A stretch of 64,000 nt of DNA from Limnoperna fortunei. Its lineage: Eukaryota; Mollusca; Bivalvia; Mytilida; Modiolidae. The stretch is taken from assembly GCA_944474755.1 (NCBI GenBank), contig OX104112.1, positions 53,456,774-53,520,773 of the forward strand. The letters run 5' to 3'. The notes beneath the pieces are model-generated. The model saw only the letters and a list, made by a program, of their open reading frames with translations, searched no databases and was not told the origin of the DNA. Position numbers and translations under genes: made by a program. Of the stretch, positions 34,891 through 47,290 are shown piece by piece. How positions within the stretch are numbered: the first letter of the stretch is position 1; each line of letters opens with the position of its first letter.

Positions 34891-35139
34891 ATGCATACTC
34901 TGCAATGGGTCATTTTACACAAGAACTATACTTTCTGCTTTGTCTATTTAATATATAGTTTTATTAAAACGCATAAAAGCTTGTTACGTTATATATAATA
35001 TTACGTTCATTACACCTTACATTATCAGTGAGAGTTATCCTTGTAAACCTATAAGTAATAGTGTAACCTAAATTATTATAAATAATATTTTTAACGAGTC
35101 CTTATGCATCAGCCCTCGGTCCCATGTCCACATCAGTGA

Positions 35140-35290
35140 CCATGTATGTGTATGCGTATATGTATGTATATGTGTATATGTATACGTGTATGTGTGTTTG
35201 TGTATGCATGTATGTATGTATATATATATATATGTATGTGTGTATATATATATGTGTATGTATGTATTTCTGTGTATATGTATGTACCAA
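35140..35290. repeat. TG/TA-rich microsatellite
   Basis: Interrupted (TGTATA)n/(TATG)n tract. All open frames across it encode low-complexity Y/I/H/T or C/M/Y strings and are artefacts. Confidence 0.9.
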
Positions 35291-35617
35291 CCAGTAAGCA
35301 GCTTATTAAGTATCGGATCGACAAACATGACGATGCAGCATAAACAAAAAATAATATACAAGTCTAGAAGATTATGCAACGATACAAATGACGGTGTTTC
35401 TTGTCAAAAATTTAGACAAAGACTGACCAACGAATGGCCTTAGTCATTGAATGTCAATATAAATAAACAAGTCACAACATATTGATCTTAAACTTTCTCA
35501 CTCCAACTTAACCCAAGATAGTTGCCTCCCAGTCCGCCTGCCGTTGACGTGCCGTGCTGTTACTTGGATTTGCTCAAATATTCCAACAAGATGTAATCAA
35601 AATTACCAAGGTGACAA

Positions 35618-36710
35618 ATTCATTACGCCAAACGCGCGTTTCGTCTATTCAAGACTCATCAGTGGCGTTTAACTCTAAATGTTTAAGATATTCTTCATTG
35701 GGAAATGGAATAATACAAGTCCACTGGGATCGTGTAAATACACAATACAGGCAGTTCAAAATATTATATATGCTAGATTTTCTGATCGATACCATGTTTG
35801 TTATATTTGCAGAATATGTTTTTCAGCAGACAATATCGGAATTTCTAATGGGTACAAACTGTACCCTACTGCTTGCCGATTCTCTTATGGATAGCAGAAG
35901 CTAAGTCCTTTAATTTTACATATAGATATATTGATGGTGTCCTTTTAATTAACAACTCTCAATTTGCTGAGTGGCTTCCGGTAATATATCCTTCAGCACT
36001 GGAAATAAAGAAACCACAGAAACAGCTTCATCGACATCATTTTTAGACTTTGAATATGATACCATAATTAGCACGAGAATTTACGATAAACGAGGCGATT
36101 TTAATTTCAAAATTATGAATTTTCCTCACTTACGCATCAATACTCCAGCTTCTCTTGCATACGTTGTTTATAGTTCTCAATTTAACACGTATGGAAGAGC
36201 ATTTGCTTCAAGTATACTGATTTTTGCAAACGTCACCAATTTCTTAGAGATAAACATATAAATCTAGATTTCAAGAAAAAACTACTTGTCCGCGCCTTTA
36301 ATACGCTTTACTATAGATACCACTCCCTTGTTGAAAAATATTCTATTTCGTTTGAAAATATTGTTGCAGGTAATTATCCCAATTTTTGAATTCAGAGTAT
36401 AGTGAGTATGCTACGATGACTATATGATACACATATTACTGACAAGTGGTATATGATACCTATCCATTTTAATCAACAAACAAACCCACATACTACAATA
36501 ATGGAAGTGGGAGTTTTGGCATGCCATAAAACCTGGTTTAACCCAGCATTTCTTTTGAAATGCCTGTACCAAGACAGTGCCGATTTTTACTAAATTTTTT
36601 GTTGTTGTTTCTGAAGTTTGCTGGTTTCTCTGACATTGATTTATGGATTTTCTATATTGACACTTTCCTCAGTGCTCGGCATTTTGTTATTACCTTCATC
36701 AAGTGAACAG
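35618..36710 (+). mobile_element. Penelope-like retroelement fragment
   Basis: Begins near ACGCCAAACGCGCGTTTCGT (35,629-35,648), a phrase I recall as common in bivalve repeats. It then carries reverse transcriptase pieces in shifting frames and ends with a non-coding segment (GGCATGCCATAAAACC about 36,518; AATGCCTGTACCAAG about 36,560) that I associate with the 3' end of this element in mussels. No endonuclease (GIY-YIG) domain is visible. Confidence 0.65.
35679..36390 (+). pseudogene. Penelope-like reverse transcriptase, broken
   Basis: Three ordered pieces are recognisable. MGTNCTLLLADS (from 35,848) corresponds to the RT block before the active site. FTYRYIDGVLLINN (about 35,914-35,955) is the YIDD active-site block, with the second catalytic Asp replaced by Gly. 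STRIYDKRGDFNFKIMNFPH (within 35,971-36,261) is the downstream conserved block, followed in another frame by KKKLLVRAFNTLYYRYHSLV. At least two frameshifts and internal stops separate them. The lost Asp and the breaks make it inactive. The Penelope-like label rests on motif memory; no search was possible. Confidence 0.65.
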
Positions 36711-38203
36711 CTCGAAATTGTAAAAACAATATTGTTAACCACTTCCCTAAGCTTATTAATTTAAAAAGTAATGAAGAAATCCCAGCATGTCTACTATCGG
36801 TTCCTATGCTTAATTAAGTTATGCGGTGGCGGCCGTTTTGTTTTTCCGACAAAATTCGTTAGTGGGGCCGGGCCACCACTGATAAAAAGTGAAGAAAATT
36901 CTTATGAAGTAGTTCTAAAACAGTATGTTATTCAGAACATCGAGAAAAAGAGCAACCAAATCTGATAAAAATGTTAAATACCCTTTACTTGTGATGGCCG
37001 GGATATCTATTATAAATCACACATTATTTTGTTCAAAACACCGAAATTTTGCGGTCGTATAAAAAATAAAAAGTACCCCAAACATCAACCATGTGCACTT
37101 TCGTAGGGGTATTTGATCTTAATCACAAACCTGGCTTCCTAAAAGCAATCACGCTTTGTCGTGAATGCCCCGGTATAACAATCACGTAAAATAAAATCCA
37201 TTATACCCGGGAATAATTAATAAATATTTTGTCGTTTTTATGGCCAATAAATTATTTTTCATACCCTAATTTTTGAAGAACTTCTGGTCATGAATAACAA
37301 CAATCAATCAATCATGCCCTGGAAGTACCAATATTACAACGTTCCAGTTTGTGTGTACATGTTTAAAAAGGAATCTACAAAAGGGGGGAGGGCAACCCAC
37401 TTAGAGGCGTCCACTATTTGAAGTGTTTGTCAGACTGCATCAAGAAAAATGCAAGAAAACAATCCATGCACGCCCATTCTTAATCCATTGGTTCCTAAAC
37501 GTAAACATTTGTTATATGCAATTAAATTGTACCATTTACTTCTTTGACCTACTTTTAAATATTGTCGGTAACTGTAGTTTTTTGCACATTTATAAAAATA
37601 TGTCGGTTTAGTTTTGAGATTATCATTGCGTTTATATACATGTATATTCTTCAATCAATGTTCCACTTTCGTTTACTTTTACAGAAATATGTAAAAAAAA
37701 AATATACATCAACCCTTCATTATTTGGGCATTTCGGTTGATAAAAATATACAAAAGCTACTGCATAGAATGAAAAAGGATAATAAAACGTATAAAATTGT
37801 AATTTTCTGATGTTTCGTAAATGTTACCAACCTGTCACGTAATACCTACTGTAAATTTGACCTTTGTATCCTTAATAGAAATCTCGTTCTACAGTATACT
37901 TTACTTACAGTAAAATACAACTGCCCTGGATATTGCATATCAATTTTTGTCGCTGTCCCTTTTCACTAACCTTCTATCACACCCCTAACCCTATATTGAA
38001 TACCCTATATCACACCTCTATACGCAATACAATTTTAAGAGTATCTCTTTTGTAATTAAAATTAAAATGTAATATTTGACCGATGCGATTGATAAAACAT
38101 TTACTAATATATTGTTTTGATTGTTTTGTTGAAAATATCTGTATTATACTGACTATTCTCATAAAGGAAAACACACACTAATATATGATATAATGAACAT
38201 AAC
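36711..38203. other. No gene; short satellite-like tract
   Basis: Around 37,966-38,030 the phrases 'CTATCACACCCCTAACCCTAT' (in pieces) and 'CCCTATATCACACCTCTAT' recur. A similar tract is at 58,420-58,520, so both may be edges of one repeat family. No exon is supported. Confidence 0.45.
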
Positions 38204-38311
38204 ATGTCGAAATCTACATCGCATGCTGTATCAACTCTGGAAATGTATCATTCTTCGGCCAATTGCCCTTGGGTTCTAGGGTTGATACAGCACGTGATAT
38301 AGATTTTGACA
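38204..38311. repeat. 108-bp inverted repeat (hairpin)
   Basis: Arms of about 35 bp (38,204-38,238 and 38,277-38,311): GCTGTATCAAC pairs with GTTGATACAGC, ATGTC.AAATCTA with TAGATTT.GACAT. Spacer about 38 bp. Non-coding. Confidence 0.75.
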
Positions 38312-41158
38312 TATAATCTTTTGTATTTGGTGAAATAAATTCTGTTAAGTGAGATTTTGTTATTGTATCTATAAGCCATGTTCATTCTGCATGGTTAGTC
38401 ATTAGTATGTTGATATTTCTTTGAACACAACATGGACAAAAGTTTAGATGATAGATTGAGTGATTGTTTTTTTTTTAATTTTTCGTGCACCGAGCAACGA
38501 CAAGTTTTAATCATTTACAATAAATATGTGTAAAAATTGTGTGTGCAATATATCCTTAGAAACTTTTATGATACATCTTACTACCTCGCTATTCAAAATT
38601 TGACACCCATCCAACGTCTTCCTGTTTCTCATTTTGATTTATTGTCTATTAAATTGTTTCCGTCCTTAAAATAGCTGGCTGAAATACTTCTCGCTGGACG
38701 ATGAGCAAATATAATGAATAAAAAAATAGAAAAAAGTGAAATAGAGAGTATTTGACTTCGTAATTCAAAGAGTAAAATAACTAGTTAATGTAAAAGTTTA
38801 AATTTCACAAATAGAATATGTCTGATAATCCGCAGAAACAGAGATTTTTGCTGCGTTTTTTTTTTAAATTGAGATATTCTCTTCATTTTTTTCATTTCAA
38901 ATGGAGGACACGGACTTGGTCTAATCTATCTATCTATCTTCTGATTACAGCACTCAGTCAATCAATCACTACAACGTTCCGTTGTATTCAACATGTTCTC
39001 CACCGGTGTGCCCACACTGGGTTTGCAATCGAAAGTTGTAATTCGAACACGGTCTGCTCGTACATTACTTAAGATAAATTGTTTATTCTCATAAATTAAC
39101 AAAACTGCAGTAGGCTCTTGCACATGAATAAGTGACAGTTCCGGTAGACCGTATTCAACGATAGATAGAGTATATGTCGAGACGGGCTCTTTCTGGTACA
39201 AGGGCAACGTCATAATTAACTTGAAGCTATCCGGGGAAACGCTAATATTATAAATTTTGATATTTGATAAACTTTAGAGTCGAAATAGCTACAAATCAAA
39301 GATATTTTTGATGAACATATCCTTATGATCTGAAATGGAATTTTGTTGGCCCTTAATGGCACTTGTTCTTTCTTTATTATGTAATGGATATATCTGTGTG
39401 TAAAATGATGTTCAATTTTGAGCTAAATATATATTATTCACATGAGTTTTCTATTTTTGTTGTTGGGGGAGTATAGTTATTTTAATGAAACTTACATCCG
39501 TTTGAGTCACGCACACATTCTACCAAGTCGGAATAGAACTCACAACCAAGTGCCAACATCCTTAGGATAAATTATTAAATATATATTACAAACGACCAGA
39601 ACAACTAGCCTATTATGATCTCGGATATTCTTGAAGAGTAAATTACCCACTCTAAGCGGTGGTCAGAACGGTGTGTTTCCAAAACGTCTACTCGCAAAGT
39701 AAACATGTAATTAACAAATGGGGATTAAGAGACCCGTTGAAGTTTTTTACCTGTAATTTACCTTTAAAATAATTCATATTTTGCTAGTTGACGTTTCAGG
39801 AATACCTGTGATTATTTTTGTAAAACAATTTATAATTTACAATAGATGTTCCGGGAATAATCGATGTATACTAAAATATATTTAAACTTTTAAGGTGTTT
39901 AAAGAATATTAAACATAAAAAATACAAACGTAGCACTAATAAAAACAATAATTTAATAAATACACATTACATACATTATGTGTAGGTACAACTACGTGTA
40001 CACAATGTACATTCGTATCACGTGATGCGGAATGTATGCAACTCGAGACATGATACAGGTATTTGTACCTGCCCTTAAATGTATGTTATAAGTTTATCTA
40101 AAATTAAAAAGTATAAAAAAAAAGTGTATAACTAACCTGAATTTTAAAAATTTTTAATTTAAATATTCAACGAAGCCTGTTGACAAAAATTTTGTCCCTA
40201 GCGTCACAAGCATTATGACGTCACATTTCATTCATATAAAGAGAGTCACCATCGCTGTCGTTTATAAGCATTGGTTATAATATTCATTATGACGTCAGTA
40301 GGTTCTGACAAAAGTGCATCTTGTATCACATATACAACGTTTTGTATCGCCAGGTTGTATCAATAGCTAAATTTTCAGATTTGGAAAAAACTTAATTTTA
40401 GATAAAAGTTTTTATGTCACGAAAAAGATGAGAAATCGTTGTCAACTTCACATTTTCTTACCAAAGGTTGAGTGTTTTTAAGCTGAAAGATTGTCAACCT
40501 AGATGGGAATCTTAGTCATATTCCGTCTTCTTGGCTTTTGGTCTAGTTGCTCTACCTGCAACTAGATGTATCCTGTGTATTGTGTTAGAGTTCAGAGTTA
40601 TATAGCTGTGAATATGTTTGTGTGGGCATGTAAAGACGACATTTTGACATGCAATCATGACCTAGACACTCAAAATCATTTTGATAATAAAGTCATCAAT
40701 TAGTTAAACTAGTGGTGATGTGTGGTTTATTAATTAATTTATTCATTACTCATTTACTTCATTAACTCTGCAAGCTAGAATAATTTTATCTGATTATTAT
40801 ATATTATTAAATTTTATTAATAACTTTTAACAGTTTAAGATGTAGCTTATTTATTCATTTCATTAAATTTTCTTTGAACATACGTTTTAATTGTGAAGCA
40901 ACAAAGATGTCAACTCAATCCTGTTATGTTAAAGACAGGTTGTTTTCAATATTTTTCATTTTTAAACAATATTAATTGTTTACTGGTAAGGAAAAATACC
41001 TTCAACGGGCGTCTTAATCTTCATTTCATAATTAAATGTTTATTTTGCGAGTAGACGTTTTGGGAATGAACCGTCATAGCATTTCTATTTATGCTGTTCA
41101 GTAATATACGCACAACATTTGACGATACGCAGTGAATTTAACACTAGCTGCATAGCAT
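38312..41158. other. No gene seen
   Basis: AT-rich DNA with a short (CTAT)n tract near 38,925-38,940. Open frames at 38,818-39,072 (plus) and 38,962-39,213 (minus) overlap each other and lack motifs; the minus one is slightly less AT-biased but has no splice support. Confidence 0.45.
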
Positions 41159-41162
41159 TATA

Positions 41163-41621
41163 GGCATAATAGTAGTAAATGTGTACCAGTAACAAGTTAC
41201 CAGATTGTGTACCCTACATTAAGTACAGTACTGAATACTTCGTTGTGTCCTGATTTGGTAAATAGTGGTTAGATGTGTACAATTTTTTAGCTGTAAGCTC
41301 CTGCATAAATTAAGTTTTAAAAAGTGGTAAAATTTTTCTCAGATCTTGCAAGATAAAATTTTGGTAATTTTTTAAACAATGTAGTATTTTTACATTCACT
41401 GCATTAGAAATTGCATGTAAAAGTGGGAGCGTCTCAAAATGTTCTAACTAGCGAAAAAAGGAATTGGTCACGGATATATATGGCATTTATTTTTTAAATG
41501 GTGAATGAAAGTTTATTAATTTCCTAGTCCAGGTAAATGCTGATCAATGTTAGAAAGGTATGCAAATCACAGAAATGTTAGTGTTTTCGACTATAGCCAA
41601 AACATTTACTACTGTGCTACC
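41163..41621 (+). repeat. S module 1 (459 bp)
   Basis: First terminal module of locus 1; TATA on both sides. Confidence 0.85.
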
Positions 41622-42865
41622 TATATGTCAGATGATGTTTTGTGGATTTTTATTTCTGAGAGTACATCGAGGTTATTTTTTGCATAGATTGTGGTATATC
41701 TTGTTGAAACTAACTGAAGGCAGTACTCAAAAAGAAGGTATTGTCTAATGGACACTATAAAAACTGCTAAGTCAGCACTTTTTGCATTTTTCTATATACA
41801 CATATTAAAAAACCACACACAATCACAGTAAAGTGTTCTCCTGTCTTTATTCCATTTTAACTTTCTTTCTGTATGGTCATCTTAACTTTTCACAATGAAT
41901 TGGGCATATTCATGGGCATAAAATTATATTTCAATAAAAAAAATTAGGCCAAAAATAAGGTAAATTTTAAACCGTACTGATCAGTTTGAACTTTGGATCA
42001 ATTTCTCTCAAAGTTTTGATATGAAAATGAAAACCTTTGGCTGAAAACTAGATTTTGTCCCCAATTGCTGAATTTAGGGCCACAATAAAGCAAATTAATA
42101 GGAACAAGTTCAAATTTTTTAAAAATTTTAGTCCAAAATAAGCAAAAATTAGCCAAAAATGGTAATGTATTGTCTATAAAAGTGATTATTGTGCACATGA
42201 TTTAACAAAACCTGTTCAACAGATGGTTTGTAAAGGCATAATTAGTGTCAAAATATCCAACTTAAAAGAGAAAACAGATTTCCTTTACTAAAGTATAATT
42301 TTTTGTGGAATTTAGTGTTATCAACAGCCTTTGAGTGAAATATTGGTACTTTTATTTCGCACTAATTGAAGGTATAAAACAGGTTAAATTAAAATTTGTT
42401 CATGTATTTGTACTTGTTTAAAAGGTTTCTTGTCTACAAGCACTTTCTTGTTAATTTGAAGCCACTTTGAAACAATTTAGGGGTCAATATGGCATAGTTT
42501 AAAAGATGGAGTGGTCAGCTATTGAAAGCCACCACATCTTAGTGGGCCAGCATAGATTGGGCTGGCCAATAGTATAATATAAGGCTAGTGCATTTAAAAT
42601 CTATCTGTTATAGAACTTTGATATTATTTTCTTGTTTAAAAGTGCAGGGACAGTGACAGTAAAGCAAATTTTTATTCTGAAGATGTCTTCAAACACATGT
42701 TAGATACATATGCAATTTTTCTCCTTGGGTAGGGCTAAAAAATAGAAGAATTTTTCAAGAACACTTTGAATACCAATATATCTTTTATTGATTTTAATTC
42801 AAATATGACCTATGTACTTGATGTAGAAATATTGGCTAAATTGGTTCTCTTGCAAACTTGGTATA

Positions 42866-43324
42866 GGCATAATAGTAGTAAATGTGTACCAGTAACAAGT
42901 TACCAGATTGTGTACCCTACATTAAGTACAGTACTGAATACTTCGTTGTGTCCTGATTTGGTAAATAGTGGTTAGATGTGTACAATTTTTTAGCTGTAAG
43001 CTCCTGCATAAATTAAGTTTTAAAAAGTGGTAAAATTTTTCTCAGATCTTGCAAGATAAAATTTTGGTAATTTTTTAAACAATGTAGTATTTTTACATTC
43101 ACTGCATTAGAAATTGCATGTAAAAGTGGGAGCGTCTCAAAATGTTCTAACTAGCGAAAAAAGGAATTGGTCACGGATATATATGGCATTTATTTTTTAA
43201 ATGGTAAATGAAAGTTTATTAATTTCCTAGTCCAGGTAAATGCTGATCAATGTTAGAAAGGTATGCAAATCACAGAAATGTTAGTGTTTTCGACTATAGC
43301 CAAAACATTTACTACTGTGCTACC
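42866..43324 (+). repeat. S module 2 (459 bp)
   Basis: Second terminal module of locus 1; same length as the first with very few differences (for example G/A in ATGGTGAATG/ATGGTAAATG). Confidence 0.85.
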
Positions 43325-43378
43325 TATAAGCTGTAGTTACGGCTTGACGGTATCGGTGTATTGTTCGGATTTGCAAAT

Positions 43379-43699
43379 TTAACTTCTTACTGTGTCAGCT
43401 GGTAATTTTGTCTCTTCTTCAACGGTATGGAGTTTTTGGTGTATTTTTTCCGGCTTTAAATTAATGTTCTGGCTTGGAGGTTTTAATGTACGCCTTCGCC
43501 CTATAGTTTCCGCTGTACTCTTCTGGCTCATAAATTTGTGTACACTGTTCGAGTTGTTGTACTGTTCAGGTTTGTAGTTTATTGAGTATTGTCTGGCCCT
43601 GAAGTTATTGGTGTATTCTTCTATCATGATATCTAACTCTTCCGGAATAAATGTTTTGATGTAATCTTTCCAGATAATGTCCAGATATAGTACTAACAC
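43379..43699 (-). CDS. Unrecognised 106-codon open frame
   Basis: A hydrophilic frame rich in Lys, Glu, Asn, Gln and Thr (for example GRRRTLKPPSQNINLKPEK), beginning MLVLYLDIIWKD. Its composition is less AT-driven than most chance frames here, and it starts 54 bp after the S-L-S element. I do not recognise a family, see no domain, signal peptide or membrane segment, and cannot identify splice partners. It could be an exon, a piece of a retroelement gag, or chance. Confidence 0.25.
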   Translation of the reverse strand: MLVLYLDIIWKDYIKTFIPEELDIMIEEYTNNFRARQYSINYKPEQYNNSNSVHKFMSQKSTAETIGRRRTLKPPSQNINLKPEKIHQKLHTVEEETKLPADTVRS

Positions 43700-44857
43700 G
43701 TTGGTTCGTTTTTGACCACGCCAACGACTTATTACAACATTTTATAACCTTGAGTGAAACAGATGCAGCGATAGTGCAATATTCTTTTGCATCAAGGCAT
43801 CATTTAAAGCATTATTGTGAAATATATTTCCATTTTAGATATATATTCTTATCAATTGATACACATCGGAGACACCACGTCATTTTCAAGATATAATTTG
43901 TCAAGGCTGAAGGTAATGTTAATCGCGTGATTTCATAAAAAATTTATTGCTTTCTTAGCTAAAAGCGGCAACATTTTAAACGAAATTGGACGGCTTAAGA
44001 AAAACGGTGCTGTGGTGTCTCGGGGTGCAAGGCACACATTAAAAACAATTTTATGGAAAGTGGTAGAGTTTAACATCATTCACACGATGTTTAATGACCG
44101 TCTTTTAGGTGAGTTGCCTAAATAAAATCACGGCGTATTAGAAATCAAGTGAAAGGATACATCTAAGTCCATATCTTGTTTTATTGTCTTAAGAAAATCC
44201 AGTTACGCTAGTTATTGTATTTGTCGACTTTCAACTAAATGCGTTCAAGCATGTCCCATATTTACCTTATTTTAATAATACTGTACATATTATATGGCGT
44301 AATGTTTAAAAGTAACATAATTAAATTCCCAAAATGACAAAGTAAGGCTGCATTTAAATGACTAATGTATTTATCTTACATTTATGGAACACTTGCGTTC
44401 CATATAACCGAAATCAACATTGAAATTATCAATGCTACACCACGTTCTTTATATATCTGCTTAGAGAAATTTTGTATTGACAGTTCACAAAAGACATTTA
44501 AATAAAACAGCTATAAGTCTCTGGGTGCAGGTAAATCAACTTGCTTTGGATATTTCGCAGTCGTGTGTACATAACAGCTCGGTGATGTCGAACGTCGTTG
44601 TATTATTTGTAGATTACAAATATGTTATCTGCAGTTCTTGTGGGTGTTTGTTTTACCCAACACATTCAAAGATATATTGTTTATCAAACTATTAAAATGT
44701 GTATTGATCGTATTAGCAAAAAAAGATACCCTTACAAACTAAATATGTCAGTTTCTGACAGGATATAAACCCCGTTATAATCCTGACAATACCTGGTTTT
44801 TATATAATAAAATGTTTTATTTAGTTTCCAGTATAACATATTCCAAACACATGTTTT
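43700..44857. other. No gene seen
   Basis: AT-rich DNA; a 72-codon frame at 44,477-44,695 lacks motifs. Confidence 0.45.
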
Positions 44858-44948
44858 ATCATCTTCGCTAGCCAAGTGTTACGATCAGGTCCCCGCTCTC
44901 TTTGAAGATAAGAGTATCGGATCGTAACCCTTGGCTAGCGAAGATGAT
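44858..44948. repeat. 91-bp hairpin with 29-bp arms
   Basis: Arms 44,858-44,886 and 44,920-44,948 (ATCATCTTCGCTAGCC against GGCTAGCGAAGATGAT) pair with one mismatch around a 33-base loop. Non-coding. Confidence 0.82.
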
Positions 44949-45867
44949 GTTTTATAGCATTTTAAGATTTAGGTCACTTCTTTGAAGTCCAAGTGTACCG
45001 ATAAGGTAATATCAAAACATTCGCATGAAATAGTCGTTTGAATACGACTCCACAATCACCTACTCAGCCTACTACCATTTCTACGATGCCTTTCTTAGCT
45101 TTAACCACAAAAAAAATCTACCGTAAAAGTAACTTCCAAAGCACACGATACAATACAAACGCTGTAAAAACCAATCAAGAAAATCAAATTACTTATATTA
45201 TTTTTATCACTGATTTCTGTACAAAAATAAGATTTATATAAAAAAATAAAAGTTTTTTAAGCAAAATTATTATAAAAATTGAAAAAATATATAATTGAAT
45301 CATAACATCGAAGTTAAGGTATTAAAACTGTGCACTGTATTATTACGCGTAGGAACTCGGCAGACGTGCGTGATCAGGCCTAACACGTCATTTCATTCAT
45401 TAAAAAAAATGTCGATAGGAAGCGTCAGTCGAGTGTAATCAGAGCATTTGTGTACGCTTTCTTCCAAATAATGAGGATTCTGACTTAAAATTTATCTCTT
45501 GTCTCTCCTATTCGTCTATTTTTGCTGGTTAGGTTATTTATTTCTAAATCATATTCTATGTTTACTAGAATAATCAATGTTTCAAAAATGGGAAAAGGGG
45601 GCCTCAGACAACGATTCAACACACAGACATAAATGAGAAAAATTATTCAGGTCTAGGGTTATAAAGGTATAATTTTGTTTATAAAAATACTACTAAATTA
45701 TATTAAAATATCTAAATAACTTTATTTATCATTGTAAAGACTTGAATAGAGTCGGTAACAAACATTATGAAATATAATTTCAGTACTATAAATGGAATGT
45801 TAGCCCGCTCCAAAATTGTAGAATATTGCGCTGTTGCAAAGCGTCCATGGAAATTTTAAACAGTGTG
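44949..45867. other. No gene seen
   Basis: AT-rich DNA. A 67-codon frame at 45,038-45,241 begins with a Thr/Pro/Gln-rich stretch but has no support. Confidence 0.45.
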
Positions 45868-46135
45868 TAGTAACAAGAAAAGATATGGTTGTAACCATAT
45901 CGGGGAAACTCAATTAAAGTAATTGGAGGATGTAATATCTGATAAATGTCCTATAATAAAAATAGAAATTGTGTAATTAATACTATAACCAACAATAACA
46001 GTAAAGAATAAAAAGCTTCGCCGAGCGCAGCATGATACGACCGCAACATGTTGAACCTGTACGTTTGAGGCCCAATATGGAAAGTCAATTGCTTTGGACA
46101 TATGCAGCCATATACTGGACTTTGTTAACATTTTT
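45868..46135. repeat. Dispersed repeat, copy 1 (partner 63,448-63,720)
   Basis: Shares with 63,448-63,720, in the same orientation, AACAAGAAAAGATAT, GGTTGTAACCATATCGGGG, AATGTCCTATAATAAAAATAG, GAGCATGATACGACCGCAAC (GCAGCATG here) and CGTTTGAGGCCCAATATGG. The other copy has about 25 extra bases in the middle. Family unknown; the GATACGACCGCAAC phrase is one I recall from bivalve repeats. Confidence 0.8.
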
Positions 46136-46799
46136 GGACATTTGAATTATTTAAAGTAAAAGATAGATACAGGAAAATGCAATTGAGACCTGTATTTAAA
46201 AAATTTAATTAAATAATTTATTTCTATATGATGCGACAACAACAAAATGACTGGAAAATTAAAAAGTGAATAAAACCAATAATAAGACAATGCTAAGGTA
46301 GAAACGTTTTCATCATTTAAATTTTCGACAGGAATTACAGATTCGTAATACTTCCCTCATCAAGTCGGTGTGCAATCTTTGTCCCAAATTATTAACATTC
46401 ATGACATTTGTACCGTTTGTTAAATCTGCAATCCCAATTGAGCTAAAGGACTGGTTATCGTTTGTTTTAAAAATATTCGAAATTCTTAATACATTGATTT
46501 ATGTGTTATCATATGTTCGATCTCTTCTTATTATCTCTTAATGATATATAATTGTTTTCGGGTAAATTGAGCAAAAAGGTAAAAACCATACTCTACAATA
46601 TAGTTCATGTTGTAAGTGATAAAATGGCAAATTTAATATTAAAGAAAACATTTCAATTACAGTTTTTCGTATTTGTTAAATCCTTCAAGCTTTAAAATAC
46701 GTTTTTTGTCCTAATCTAATAAGAAGAAGTAAAGATGTACATAATTGCATATTAATGCGCGCTTTACCAGTACCTCGGTAATATGAACAGATCCGCCTC

Positions 46800-47290
46800 A
46801 ATTTTTATTTTTGGATTATTTTACTATCTATAGGGTAAGCCTAGTATTTTTATTAATGCATTCTATTCTTGACATAATAAAATATATAAACTTGAGTTTC
46901 TTTTATTAATTAGTTATTTAATTTGGTAAGAAAAAGGCATTTAAAAATTGTGTTATGTTATATTACGTAATGTATGTCATCGCTTCAATTGTATTTCTTG
47001 GATTATTTTGTGATTTATATGTCAAGCTTCGTACTTTTTTATGCGTTCTTATTTTAACATGATAAAGTGTAAATTTTTCGGTTTCGTTTATTAGTTACTT
47101 AGATAATTTCACAATAAAAGTGCACGTTTAGATTTTGTTTAACGCGCTTGTGATCACTCATCCGGAAAACTTATTTCTGGATTATTTAATAATTTATAAG
47201 GTAGAAAATGGAACTTTTACGCAGAAAATTAGTCATCTTGAACATTAAATTTAATTTCCCTGGGTTTTGTTTATTGACGGTTTCGAAATC
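46800..47290. repeat. Degenerate tandem repeat, about 180-190-bp period
   Basis: Three blocks start TTTTGGATTATTTTACTATC (46,809), TTCTTGGATTATTTTGTGAT (about 46,996) and TTTCTGGATTATTTAATAAT (about 47,172), each followed by TATA.GGTA/TCAAG, then a 'TTTAT.ATTAGTTA' or GTTTATTGACGG ending. Heavily diverged. Confidence 0.5.

Larger units (their letters stand above)
41163..43324 (+). mobile_element. Composite S-L-S element, locus 1
   Basis: Two copies of a 459-bp module S (41,163-41,621 and 42,866-43,324, offset 1,703 bp) bracket L (41,622-42,865). S begins GGCATAATAGTAGTAAATG and ends with CATTTACTACTGTGCTACC, imperfect terminal inverted repeats. TATA borders every S end, and the outer flanks are TATA (41,159-41,162) and TATA (43,325-43,328), consistent with a 4-bp target duplication. 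The two S copies are nearly identical to each other; L differs visibly from the L copies at locus 2. L and S hold no convincing protein frame; a 69-codon frame across the L/S junction (42,766-42,975) exists only because the junction is repeated. Confidence 0.82.

Noticed and set aside
35068..35443. Several open frames on both strands with Tyr/Ile/His/Thr or Cys/Met/Tyr strings
   Set aside because: They are translations of the TG/TA microsatellite; low complexity in every frame.
42766..42975. 69-codon frame found three times (also 50,297-50,506 and 52,000-52,209, minus) as a conserved small protein
   Set aside because: It spans the L/S junction of the composite element, so its recurrence follows from the repeat; composition is AT-driven and no domain is seen.
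41163..43324. LTR retrotransposon with S as LTR and L as internal region
   Set aside because: The termini are inverted repeats beginning GG, not TG...CA; no primer-binding site or polypurine tract was recognised, and no gag/pol remnant is present. It remains a structural analogy only.
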